A program made the translations under genes and the position numbers. From an uncultured Myxococcales bacterium (lineage in GTDB: Bacteria > Myxococcota > Myxococcia > Myxococcales > Myxococcaceae): a stretch of 59,820 bases of DNA. This document shows positions 39,401 through 46,840 of this stretch, in pieces. The DNA lies in contig CAIWFK010000790.1 of the NCBI GenBank assembly GCA_903911905.1, positions 1 through 59,820 of the forward strand. Reading direction: 5' to 3'. Position 1 is the stretch's first letter; each line of letters opens with the position of its first letter. The notes below the pieces were generated by a model that worked only from the letters and a program-made list of their open reading frames with translations, was not told the origin of the DNA and searched no databases.

Positions 39401-39617
39401 CGGCGACCGCGTCTTCGATGGGCTTGACGACCTGGTTCTCGATTTCAGACGGGCCCGCGCCCCGGTACACCACGGTGACGGCGACGAAGGGGAACGACAC
39501 GTCGGGGAACAGGTCGGTGCCCAGGCGGCTGACGCCCAGCAGCCCGAGCACGATGAGCAGCAGCGACATCATGGCCGTGAAGACCGGCCGCTTGATGGAA
39601 ACGTCAGAGAGGGTCAT
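36465..39617 (-). CDS. RND efflux pump inner-membrane transporter (HAE-1 type)
   Basis: 1050-residue proton-driven exporter of the AcrB/MdtBC group. It begins MTLSDVSIKRPVFTAMMSLL, the usual start of the first transmembrane helix. The proton relay Asp pair is present in LAIGLLIDDAVVVREAI (TM4), and the internal duplication is visible with a second helix block near the end (LALIGALLGLVVTG, GLILLMGLVTKNAILLVDQ). Two large periplasmic loops follow TM1 and TM7. It overlaps the adaptor gene by four bases (ATGA) and is followed by tolC, so all three pump parts are present. Export substrate unknown. Confidence 0.96.
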   Translation of the reverse strand: MTLSDVSIKRPVFTAMMSLLLIVLGLLGVSRLGTDLFPDVSFPFVAVTVVYRGAGPSEIENQVVKPIEDAVAGISGVDAIQSFSRENLGLVFVQFKLTMPIDRAVQEVRDKVAGVQNLPREADVPKVSRIDIGAQPILTYVVNADVPTSQLRQLIKDKLEPTLAQLEGVAQVRAVGGDVREVRVDVDLDRAKAAGVAPAQIAERIGMENVDVPAGRFDLGPSELTVRSLGQFATVDAIGLLPVARNTQNGTQVLLNEVATVTDGVADRRTIARLNGKEAVLVEVVKQPGSNTVDVAKAVKKRMADITPDIGHGFGASLLIDSSTLIEENAHEVWVALIFGGLMAVLIILMFLLDVRGTFISSLALPTSVIGTFFVMYALGYTLNQMTLLSLSLAIGLLIDDAVVVREAITHRLEQGESPRDAASNGTKDVFLAVLATTFSLVAVFVPVAFMPGIVGQFFKQFGVTISAAVVISMFISFTLDPMLSARLSKAIVPGSHAKENAVARGLRAFFDGTERLYARLLTWTLKNRVLTALITLGIVAGSLAAASRLGNDFITPQDRSTFIVQLKLPEGASVGESGLRETEAAAILRKIPDVTDLYALVGADPNGLAGDANTVRFRVQTKERKDRVWTLQKMKDFARENLKVLPATEVAIIDPPDIEGLGDFFPVMISVMGPEFSGLTAEANRLAGILRSMKNDKGQDLVTDIRIVTNPPKPELAVAIDRTRASDTGLTSGALGMQLRLAMNGATAGKLRQGSTETDIVVRLAEKDRTSPETLGQMEVFTPQGPRSIADVATITTQTTPSVIEHFNRQRRVMVIASPSANGSLGEVATRLKDLVKASPPPPGYSLFYDGQMKILGEQNDAFALVFVLAFAFVYMVLASQFESFVHPFTIMASVPLALIGALLGLVVTGWSLTMGAMIGLILLMGLVTKNAILLVDQTLQNLRDGDDLNTALVKAGPRRLRPILMTSAAMAIGMVPTALGRGQGFEFRAPMAVGVIGGVITSTFLTLFVVPLIFAVVAKISSFVLKLLGFPEAPAQAPSPVEHPSKAA

Positions 39618-40693
39618 TGTTCGAACCCCGTGCCACGACCGACGATGCCCGCCTGGCCGATGCTGGCGCCGTCGACCAGCGCCCCGGTCGGGTAGTCGAC
39701 CACCTGGCTGACCGGCACGTCGGGCACCACGGTCACGATGGTGCTCGCGCGCTCCATCACCGACACGGGTACGCGTTTGAGCACGTTGCCTTCGACGGCG
39801 AACACGTGCTCGCCGCCGGTGGTGCCCAGCGCGGTGACGGGAATGACCACGGCCTTGCGACCTTCACCGACCGCCAGGGTGAGCTTGGCGAGCGTGTTGG
39901 CCACGAAGCGCCCGTCGGCGTTGGGCACGGTGATTTCGACCGGCACGCGGTGGGTCTGCGGGTCGGCGGTCGGCAGCACCACCTTCACCGTCGCCTCGTC
40001 GGTGCTCGCCGTGCTGCCCACCGCTTCGACGCGCACCTTGAGGCCGGGCTTGATCTGCGCGCGAATGGCCTCGGGCAGGGTGGCCTTGAGCACCAGCGGG
40101 TCCAGTTGCATGACGATGTAGACGGGAATGCCGGGGCCGGTCATGCCGCCGACCTGATCAGGCGCGTCGACGATGGTGCCGTTGAACGGCGCCCTCAGGA
40201 AGTGGCGCTTCTGCCCCGCGCGGGCCTGGGCGAGGCCGGCCTTCGCCTGCAGCACCTGCGCGGCCGAGGCCCTGGCCTGGGTGTCGGTCTGCTTCGACTG
40301 CACGTCGCTGACGCTGCCCTCGGCCTTGAGCTTCTCGTTGCGCGCCGCCACGTCGGTCGCCAGCGCCGACCCGGCCTCGGCCGCCATCACGCCCGCCTCG
40401 GCCTGCGCCACCTGCGCGTCGATGATTTCGGTGTCGAGGTTGCCCAGCGGTTGGCCCGTCTTCACCAGCTCGCCCTTGACGACCCGCGAGACCGCGATGC
40501 GGCCGCCCACTTCGAACCCCATGGGCAACAGCTTCGAGGGGCTCAGTTGCCCGGTGACGCTCTCGCGGGCCACGACCTGCGCCGGGCGCGCCGCCACCAC
40601 GCGCACCTTCGAGTTGTCGACCACGGCGCGAGGCCCCTCGGCCAGCGAGGGCGCGGTGAGCAGCAAGGACACGGCGATTGCCAGGTTCTTCAA
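39614..40693 (-). CDS. RND pump periplasmic adaptor (membrane fusion protein)
   Basis: 359 residues with signal peptide (KNLAIAVSLLLTAPSLA). HlyD/AcrA-type order: first beta-barrel/lipoyl half (ESVTGQLSPSKLLPMGFEVGG, ELVKTGQPLGNLD), an alpha-helical hairpin rich in Ala/Gln (AQAEAGVMAAEAGSALAT ... ARASAAQVLQAKAGLAQARAG), second lipoyl half (RAPFNGTIVDAP), and membrane-proximal beta domains. It links the RND protein to TolC. It overlaps both tetR and the RND gene by four bases, so the three are translationally coupled. Confidence 0.94.
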   Translation of the reverse strand: MKNLAIAVSLLLTAPSLAEGPRAVVDNSKVRVVAARPAQVVARESVTGQLSPSKLLPMGFEVGGRIAVSRVVKGELVKTGQPLGNLDTEIIDAQVAQAEAGVMAAEAGSALATDVAARNEKLKAEGSVSDVQSKQTDTQARASAAQVLQAKAGLAQARAGQKRHFLRAPFNGTIVDAPDQVGGMTGPGIPVYIVMQLDPLVLKATLPEAIRAQIKPGLKVRVEAVGSTASTDEATVKVVLPTADPQTHRVPVEITVPNADGRFVANTLAKLTLAVGEGRKAVVIPVTALGTTGGEHVFAVEGNVLKRVPVSVMERASTIVTVVPDVPVSQVVDYPTGALVDGASIGQAGIVGRGTGFEQ

Positions 40694-41397
40694 CGTCGAC
40701 TCCCGTTCTTCGTGGAAAGGACGCGCGCGGCGGGCCGGGCGCTCAGGCGTTGGGGCGCGACGCGCGCGCCCCGGGTGGGCGGCGCGATGCCGCGGGAAAT
40801 CGTCTGCTGCAGCATCAGCACCAGGGCCTCGAAGTCGGGCTTGGCTTTCGCGAACGCGAAGCGGCGGGCCACCAGCAGATAGGTGCCGACCACCATCATG
40901 CCCAGCACTTCACCCGACACGTCACCGCGCACCACGCCGGCGGTCTTCAGTTGCGCGCACTCGGCGGCGATGCGCTCGAGCTCGAAGTCGAGCGTGTCCC
41001 AGAACACGCCGTCGAATTCGGTGCCCTGGGCGCCGCGCATCAACACCGCGGTCACGTCGCGCCAGGCCCACAGCAGGTCGAGCAGCCGCCGATCTTCGCG
41101 GGCGTCGAACTCGGCCATGCGCTCGAGGAACTGGCGACCCTTCGATTCGCGGGTCAGCTCGCGGAAGGCCTCGTTGCGCGAGCGCCGGGTCTGCTCGAGC
41201 GCGCGCTGCAGCTCGGCCACCACCTCGCCGAAGAGCGCCTCCTTCGAATCGAAGTGCAGGTAGAACGCGCCCTTCGACAACCCGCAGGCCGCGGTGATGT
41301 CTTCGATGCGCGCCTTCTGAATGCCTGCCTTCGCGAACTCGGCTCTCGCGGCGGCAATCAGCGCGCTGCGCGCGTGGGGGTCAGCGGGGCGGGCCAT
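40690..41397 (-). CDS. TetR-family repressor of the efflux operon
   Basis: 235 residues. N-terminal helix-turn-helix typical of TetR: AARAEFAKAGIQKARIEDIT, AACGLSKGAFYLHFDSKEAL (residues about 14-55). The C-terminal all-helical ligand-binding domain is less conserved. It is the first gene of the tetR-adaptor-RND-tolC operon, so it likely autoregulates and is relieved by the pump substrate. Two operator-like repeats lie in the gap upstream (41414-41459). An Arg-rich C-terminal tail of about 35 residues extends beyond the usual domain. Confidence 0.93.
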   Translation of the reverse strand: MARPADPHARSALIAAARAEFAKAGIQKARIEDITAACGLSKGAFYLHFDSKEALFGEVVAELQRALEQTRRSRNEAFRELTRESKGRQFLERMAEFDAREDRRLLDLLWAWRDVTAVLMRGAQGTEFDGVFWDTLDFELERIAAECAQLKTAGVVRGDVSGEVLGMMVVGTYLLVARRFAFAKAKPDFEALVLMLQQTISRGIAPPTRGARVAPQRLSARPAARVLSTKNGSRR

Positions 41398-41413
41398 GGT
41401 CGAGGCGAATTCC

Positions 41414-41459
41414 TAACCCGCGGGTCAACAATCGCAACCCATTTCTGAACCGCGAGTCA
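41414..41459. promoter_or_regulatory. Two operator-like repeats upstream of tetR
   Basis: TAACCCGCGGGTCA (41414-41427) and TGAACCGCGAGTCA (41446-41459) match at 11 of 14 positions and lie exactly 32 bases apart, about three helix turns. The first contains the perfect palindrome ACCCGCGGGT. Position 17 bases before the tetR start and twin spacing fit two TetR dimers. Confidence 0.6.
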
Positions 41460-41543
41460 GTCATTCGACGAATGGCCCACATCATGCGACCTCACGCGGG
41501 CCGAAAAGTTGCGGGACCGACGCTCACGGCTACCTTGGCCCAC

Positions 41544-42611
41544 ATGCGCGTACTGATCAGTGCCTGTACCGTCCTGTTGCTCGCGGCGTGTGCTCCCGAC
41601 ACGGGCGCGGCGCCCCCCGGGCGCTGCCTGCGCCTGACCCAGCCCGACGGCAGCACGCTGACCGCCACCGCGCCCTCGAAGATTTCACTCTTCTTCCGCG
41701 TCGACACCTGCGCCGGCGACCCGGTCGCCAACCTCGACGCCAGCGCCTTCGAATTGCAGGAAGACGGTCGCACCGTCAGCCGCTACGAATCGCAACAGCG
41801 CGTCGAGCCGAAGGGCGAACACTTCCGCATGGACTCGGTGGTGCTGCTCGACCTCTCGGGCAGCGTGCTTCGCGGCACCGACTTCGGCAAGCTCGAGGCG
41901 GCGGCGTCGGCCTACATCGCGTCGGTGCTCGCCATTCCCGGTGACGGGCAGCGCGTGGCGCTGATGACCTTCGACGGCCGCGTGCACCCGCAGGTGGTGG
42001 TCGACTTCACCGACGACGCCGGCGCCCTGCAGGCGGGCCTGCGCTCGCTCGAGACCGTGGAATGCACCAGTGGCGCCGACTGCGCGGGCTTTGCCGACCA
42101 CCGCACCTGCGCGGGCTGGCGCTGCGTCGACGATTCCACCAACCTCTATGGCGCGGTGGTCTCGACGCTCGACACCCTCGAGGCCCGCCTGGCCATGACC
42201 GACGTGCCCTGGCACGACGCGGCGCTGGTGCTCTTCACCGACGGCAGCGACCAGGCCTCGCGGGTCGACGCCTCGGTCGCGCTGGCCCGCGCCAAGGCCA
42301 GCCCCGTGCACCTCTTCAGCGTGGGCCTGGGCACCGACGTCGACGTCGCCACCCTCGCCGCGTTCGGTCGCGACGGCACCTTCACGCTCGACACCGCCGA
42401 GCAACTGCGTACCGCCTTCGACACCGTCGCCACCCGCGTGGCCTCGCTGGCCAACCGCTTCTACCTGCTCGAGTACTGCTCGCCCCGGCGAGGGGGGCAG
42501 CACACGCTCAAGGTGGTGGCCACCGTGCCCGACCCCGGCTTCTCGCCGCTGGTCGGAGGCCTGTCGGCCGACTTCGACGCCAGCGCCTTCACCAGCGGCT
42601 GCCAGCTCTGA
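41544..42611 (+). CDS. VWA-domain lipoprotein
   Basis: 355 residues from ATG 41544, chosen because it begins the signal (MRVLISACTVLLLAAC, lipobox Cys). VWA-type fold with a metal site DLSGSVL (about residue 103), VALMTFDGRV and VLFTDGSDQASRV (second metal Asp). Extra cysteines (CTSGADCAGF, TCAGWRC) form an inserted small Cys-rich loop like those in EGF-type or lipoprotein VWA proteins. The C-terminal FYLLEYCSPRRGGQHTL then GGLSADFDAS is common in this family. It shares the regulatory gap with tetR and is convergent with the methyltransferase gene. Confidence 0.85.
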   Translation: MRVLISACTVLLLAACAPDTGAAPPGRCLRLTQPDGSTLTATAPSKISLFFRVDTCAGDPVANLDASAFELQEDGRTVSRYESQQRVEPKGEHFRMDSVVLLDLSGSVLRGTDFGKLEAAASAYIASVLAIPGDGQRVALMTFDGRVHPQVVVDFTDDAGALQAGLRSLETVECTSGADCAGFADHRTCAGWRCVDDSTNLYGAVVSTLDTLEARLAMTDVPWHDAALVLFTDGSDQASRVDASVALARAKASPVHLFSVGLGTDVDVATLAAFGRDGTFTLDTAEQLRTAFDTVATRVASLANRFYLLEYCSPRRGGQHTLKVVATVPDPGFSPLVGGLSADFDASAFTSGCQL

Positions 42612-42618
42612 AGCCGCG

Positions 42619-43443
42619 TCACGACACCAGCGTGGCGTACACTTCCATTCCCGCCAGGTACCGCTCGCTCACCGAGTACCAGGCCGGCGCGAAGCCCAGC
42701 TCGACCAGCAGCGTCTCGAGCCGCGCGCGCCCGAAGTTGTGCAGGTGCTCGAGCTCGCTCCAGTAGGGGTTCTTCCCCGCCCGGTCGAGCGCCTTCCATT
42801 GGTGGCAGTCGAGGTTGGGGGCGGTCACCAGCAGCGTTCCTCCGGGCGCCAGCAGCGCCTTCGCCCGCGTCAGCGCCAGGCGCGGGAACGGCATGTGCTC
42901 GAGCACGTCGCACAGCGAGACCACGTCGAACGCGTCCTTCGACTGGAAGGTCTCGAGTGTCGCGCAGTGGGCTTCGTAACCCTCTGCCCGAAGCTGGGCG
43001 ACCGCGGCTTCGCGCACGTCGACCCCCACGGCCGTGAAGCCGTATTCCACCGCCGTGGTCACCAGCGTGCCGTTGCCGAAGCCCACGTCGAGCCAGCGCC
43101 CACCGGCGCGCCCGCGCAGGCGCACCACCCGTTCGATGATGTGGGCCGAGAGCATTCGACCGCGATCGAGGTCGGCCAGGCCCGGCAACTGGTGGGCGTT
43201 GGCGCCGGCGAAGAGGACGGCCAGGGCCTCGTCGTCGAAATGGCCGTCGACGAAGACGTGGCCACACCGCGTGCACGAGAGCCAGCGCATGGTGTCGGGC
43301 AACGTGGGCCGCCACAGCGCATGCTGCCGGCAGGGAAAGGTGCCCACCACGTCGACCTCTTCGTGGGTGCACAGGGGACAGTTGTCGTAGGCGACGCGTT
43401 GAAACACCGGAGGCTCCTGGCTCGTAGGTCGTTGGGTGAGCAT
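42619..43443 (-). CDS. SAM-dependent methyltransferase with zinc-binding N-terminus
   Basis: 274 residues from ATG 43443. The N-terminal part has CPLCTHEEV and CTRCGHVF (Cys pairs, probable zinc ribbon). The Rossmann methyltransferase core has motif I WLDVGFGNGTL near residue 119, then VGVDVREAAV (motif II Asp), DVVSLCDVLEHMPFP (motif IV-like) and LLAPGGTLLVTAPN. Similar proteins methylate small molecules or carbohydrate in surface polysaccharide pathways; the substrate here cannot be deduced. Confidence 0.87.
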   Translation of the reverse strand: MLTQRPTSQEPPVFQRVAYDNCPLCTHEEVDVVGTFPCRQHALWRPTLPDTMRWLSCTRCGHVFVDGHFDDEALAVLFAGANAHQLPGLADLDRGRMLSAHIIERVVRLRGRAGGRWLDVGFGNGTLVTTAVEYGFTAVGVDVREAAVAQLRAEGYEAHCATLETFQSKDAFDVVSLCDVLEHMPFPRLALTRAKALLAPGGTLLVTAPNLDCHQWKALDRAGKNPYWSELEHLHNFGRARLETLLVELGFAPAWYSVSERYLAGMEVYATLVS

Positions 43444-43527
43444 GTTCGAAAGCCTCGCGAATGTCCGGGGCGTGGTTACCTTGCCCCTGTCGAGCGGCTC
43501 GTGCCGTCGCCCGCCGAAGGAAGCGCC

Positions 43528-44013
43528 ATGCTGAGCCTGCTCCTCGCCATCAGCCTCACCCAGACCCCCGACACCGTCGCGCTCGACCTCGAGCGCTACC
43601 TCGGTACCTGGTACGAAATCGCCCGCTTCGATTCGTTCTTCCAGCGTGGGTGCGTGGCCAGCAGCGCCACCTATTCGAAGGACGGCGACGACGTGAAAAT
43701 CGTCAACACCTGCTACGTCGACTCGTTGGCCGGCAAGTTCAAGCGCATCGAAGGCAAGGCGTGGGTGCCCGACGCGAAGGAGCCCGGCAAGTTGAAGGTG
43801 CAGTTCTTCTGGCCCTTCTCGGGGCCATACTGGGTCATCGACGTGGCCCCTGATTACTCGTGGGCGCTCATCGGCCACCCCGAGAAGAAGTCGTGCTGGG
43901 TCTTCAGCCGCACCCCCACCATGGACGACGCGCTCTACGACGCGCTGGTCGGCAAGTTGAAGGCGCGCGGCTACGACGTCAGCCGGCTCATCAAGCCGTT
44001 GCAGAAGACCTGA
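43528..44013 (+). CDS. Lipocalin family protein (Blc-like)
   Basis: 161 residues. The signature YLGTWYEIARFDSFFQRGC is the lipocalin G-x-W motif region. NTCYVDSLAGKFK, KLKVQFFWPFSGPYWVIDVA and DYSWALIGHPEKKSCWVFSR follow the bacterial Blc pattern. The N-terminus (MLSLLLAISLTQT) is a signal peptide without a lipobox Cys, so it is likely secreted rather than lipid-anchored. AAGGAAG lies just before ATG 43528. Binds fatty or lysophospholipid-like ligands by family knowledge. Convergent with the AAA+ fusion gene (one base between stops). Confidence 0.93.
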   Translation: MLSLLLAISLTQTPDTVALDLERYLGTWYEIARFDSFFQRGCVASSATYSKDGDDVKIVNTCYVDSLAGKFKRIEGKAWVPDAKEPGKLKVQFFWPFSGPYWVIDVAPDYSWALIGHPEKKSCWVFSRTPTMDDALYDALVGKLKARGYDVSRLIKPLQKT

Positions 44014-44014
44014 C

Positions 44015-46840
44015 TCACCGCCGCTCGGCGTCGGGAGGCCTCGTCATCCACCCGGCGATGAAGAGGTCGATTTCGCCGCGCATCACGTCCTTCAGGCGGG
44101 GCGTGCCCTCACCGGTACGGGGGTCTTCGACCCGCGCGCCGGCCCCGAAGAAGTAGCGGCGCACGTCGACGCCCGAATCACCCTGGCCGGCCAGCACCGC
44201 GAGCGTGAGCGGCTTGAGCTCGGCGGCGGGCAGCGAGCCGGTCAGCGACACCTCACGACCCGTGCGCTCGTCGCGCAGCGAGACCTCGGCCCCCACGCGC
44301 TCGACGAAACGACCGGCGCGCCGCTTCACCTCCTTCGCGTCGACCTTCATGGTGTCCGACAGCTCGATGGGCGCGCTCGAGGGTTGGAAGACCCGCACGT
44401 AGGCCGTCACCCGCTGCGCATCATCGACCCGGCGGTGCACGCCGCGCTCGCCCGACAGGTACCCGAACACCCCCATGCCGTGCAGGTGCAGCACCACCCG
44501 GACCGGCTCGCGGCCTTCGGCGATGACCGAGGCCTCGTAGCCGCGGCGCTGGGCCCAGCCCAGGTACATCGCCACCAGCTCGTGCAGCCAGGCCTCGGCG
44601 CTCGCACCCTCGGTGGCGGCGGCGATTTCCAGCCAGGCGTCGTCGACCTCGGTGGCACCGGCGGCCAGCCGGGCCTCGGCCAGCCGCACCTCGCGCGCCG
44701 CCTCTTCGACCGCGCGCACCGCCGCCGACAGGGCGGTCTCGCTCTTCGCTTCCCTCGCGCGTCGGCGGGCGGCCAGGCACAGCTCGCGCACCCGCTCGAG
44801 CTCGGCCAATTTCTCTTCGACCTCCCGGTAGCTGCGAATGCTGGCCGCGGCCTTCTCGCCGTCGTCCCAGAAGGTGGGTGACTGGGTGCGGGCCAGCAGC
44901 TCGCGCTTGCGCGCTTCCAGTTCGGGCTTTCGCGCGGCGGTGGCGATGCTGGTGGCGCGGGTCAACAGCGCGTCGGCTTCGGTGCCCAGCGCCCGGGCGT
45001 CGAGCCGCTTCCGGGCCACCTGCGCGCCGGCCGCGGGCAATTGAGCCTGCGCGGTCACCGCGCGCTCGCGCTGCACCCGGGGCTCGGCGATGGCGTGCAC
45101 CCGCCCGCCGTGACTGACGACCTTCACCGGCGTGCCGACCGGCAGCGGCTGACGGGCGATTTCAACCGCCAGGGCTGCGGTGAGCGTCTTCTCGATTTCC
45201 CGCTGCAGGTAGCGCGCGCCGTGGGTCGGTAAATAGCCGCGCTCGACCAGCAGCTCGACCACCTCCGGAGCGACCTCGACGTCGAGCCCACGGGCGCGAA
45301 TGCCCTCGCGCTCGAGCACCCGGCCCACTTCGCGTTGGGCGATGCGGCGAATCTCGACCCGGCCCAGCGGGCGGAAGTGGCAGATGGCGTCGAAGCGGTT
45401 CAAGAACTCGGTGCGGAAGGCCACCGAGATGCGGCGGTCGACCTCTTCGAGCAGCTCGTCGTCGCTCTTGCGCGCGGTGAAGCCGATGGCGCCCTCGCTG
45501 TAGACCTCGGCGCCGATGTTCGAGGTGCACACGATGAGCGTGTTGTTGCAGGCCACGGTCTCACCCGCGGCGTTGATGAACTGCCCTTCGTCGAAGAGCT
45601 GCAGGAAGCGGTCGTGGCACTTCTGGTTGGCCTTCTCGAATTCGTCGAGCAGCAGCACGGTGAAGACGTGCCCGTCGAGCAGGCGCGAGAGCTCGCCGCG
45701 CTTGGCCGAGTACGCCTGGGCCCAGGGGCTGCCGAAGAGCACGTGCTCGTCGCCCATGTCGGGGTAGTCGGCCATGTTCAGCCGCACCACGCGGTCGACG
45801 CTGCCGAAGAGGTACTCGGCCAGCAGCTTGGCCAGGTGCGTCTTGCCGACGCCGGTGGGCCCCGCGAACAGGAAGACGCCCAGCGGTCGCCGGGGGTTGT
45901 TGAGGCCGGCCTTGAGCAGCGCCACCGACTGCAGCACTGCCTGCAGCGCGTCGGTCTGCCCCAGCAGGCGGGCCCCGAAGAAGCGGGTGACCTCGTCGAA
46001 GTCGAGCGGCACCGAGTCGTCGGCCATGAAGCGGGGCAGCCGGGTGGTGGTGCAGAAGCGGGTGAGCACCTCGAGCCCGCCGACCTGCTCCCTGGAGGCG
46101 CCGGCGGCCTCGGTCACCGTCTCGCGCAGCAGCTCGAGCGCCTTTCGGGGCAGGCGCTGGGCCAGCAGGAACTTCACCGACAGGCGCAGCGCGAGGTCGC
46201 ACGCCGTGGGGTCGATGGGCATGCCCTGCTCGACCTCGAGCTCTTCGGCGACCCGACCGAGCACCCAGCGCGCGCGCTCGAGCGTGGGTTCGGCCACCAA
46301 CACCAGGTGCAGCCGTTCGGCCAGCGCGTCGTCGCTGCGCAGCAGGTCGGCGGCCTGGCGGGTCCACGTCTCGAAGATGAAGCGCAGGTGGCCCGTACGC
46401 AGCGCGCGAATGAGCACGGGAACCAACGAGCTGCCGGTGGCGGCGCCCACGTCACGTACGAAGACGATGGTGTTGGGGACCTGGGCCAGGCGCTCGAGCA
46501 GCTCTTCGAGCAGCTCGGCGGCGCCCTTGGGAGAATTGGTGCGCGCGAAGATGCCGGCGGCGGTCACTTCGACGATGCGGGCGCCGGTGAGGCCTTCGGG
46601 CACGTTGCCCTGTTCGATGCGGCGAGCCAGTTCCTGCACGATGGCCGTCTTGCCCACGCCCGCGTCGCCCGAGAGCAGCGGCGCCTTGCCACCGCGGGTG
46701 AGCAGCGTGGCCAGGTCGGCCGCCTGCTGGTCGAGCCCATGGCCCACCGGCAGGGCGTGGCTCTTCGCCAAGGCCGAGAGGTCGCGCTCGATGAGCGCGG
46801 TCAGACCTTCATCGGAGCGGACTCGTTTCTTCTTCGCCAT
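44015..46840 (-). CDS. ClpA-like AAA+ unfoldase fused to release-factor-like domain
   Basis: 941 residues, two parts. Residues 1-610: two Clp-type AAA+ domains without the usual Clp N-domain. D1 has Walker A GDAGVGKT (about 57) but its Walker B reads VFVRDV instead of hhhDE. D2 is intact: Walker A GPTGVGKT (about 328), Walker B LLLDEFEKA (about 396), sensor-2 GARYLQREIEK. D2 carries SEGAIGFTARKS (about 450), at the place of the ClpP-docking IGF/IGL loop of ClpA/ClpX. Residues about 640-935 resemble a class I release factor: SPTFWDDGEKA, MYLGWAQRRGYEA, GVFGYLSGERGVHR and the terminal RRYFFGAGARVEDPRTGEG...MRGEIDLFIAGWM. The GGQ loop and an SPF-type codon tripeptide are absent, so it cannot release peptides but may bind ribosomes. 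Function unknown. Confidence 0.85.
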   Translation of the reverse strand: MAKKKRVRSDEGLTALIERDLSALAKSHALPVGHGLDQQAADLATLLTRGGKAPLLSGDAGVGKTAIVQELARRIEQGNVPEGLTGARIVEVTAAGIFARTNSPKGAAELLEELLERLAQVPNTIVFVRDVGAATGSSLVPVLIRALRTGHLRFIFETWTRQAADLLRSDDALAERLHLVLVAEPTLERARWVLGRVAEELEVEQGMPIDPTACDLALRLSVKFLLAQRLPRKALELLRETVTEAAGASREQVGGLEVLTRFCTTTRLPRFMADDSVPLDFDEVTRFFGARLLGQTDALQAVLQSVALLKAGLNNPRRPLGVFLFAGPTGVGKTHLAKLLAEYLFGSVDRVVRLNMADYPDMGDEHVLFGSPWAQAYSAKRGELSRLLDGHVFTVLLLDEFEKANQKCHDRFLQLFDEGQFINAAGETVACNNTLIVCTSNIGAEVYSEGAIGFTARKSDDELLEEVDRRISVAFRTEFLNRFDAICHFRPLGRVEIRRIAQREVGRVLEREGIRARGLDVEVAPEVVELLVERGYLPTHGARYLQREIEKTLTAALAVEIARQPLPVGTPVKVVSHGGRVHAIAEPRVQRERAVTAQAQLPAAGAQVARKRLDARALGTEADALLTRATSIATAARKPELEARKRELLARTQSPTFWDDGEKAAASIRSYREVEEKLAELERVRELCLAARRRAREAKSETALSAAVRAVEEAAREVRLAEARLAAGATEVDDAWLEIAAATEGASAEAWLHELVAMYLGWAQRRGYEASVIAEGREPVRVVLHLHGMGVFGYLSGERGVHRRVDDAQRVTAYVRVFQPSSAPIELSDTMKVDAKEVKRRAGRFVERVGAEVSLRDERTGREVSLTGSLPAAELKPLTLAVLAGQGDSGVDVRRYFFGAGARVEDPRTGEGTPRLKDVMRGEIDLFIAGWMTRPPDAERR

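Noticed and set aside
36441-39695. Open plus-strand frame of about 1080 codons
   Set aside because: It is the mirror of the RND transporter, rich in His/Arg/Gly with no domain. High-GC third codon positions produce such frames.
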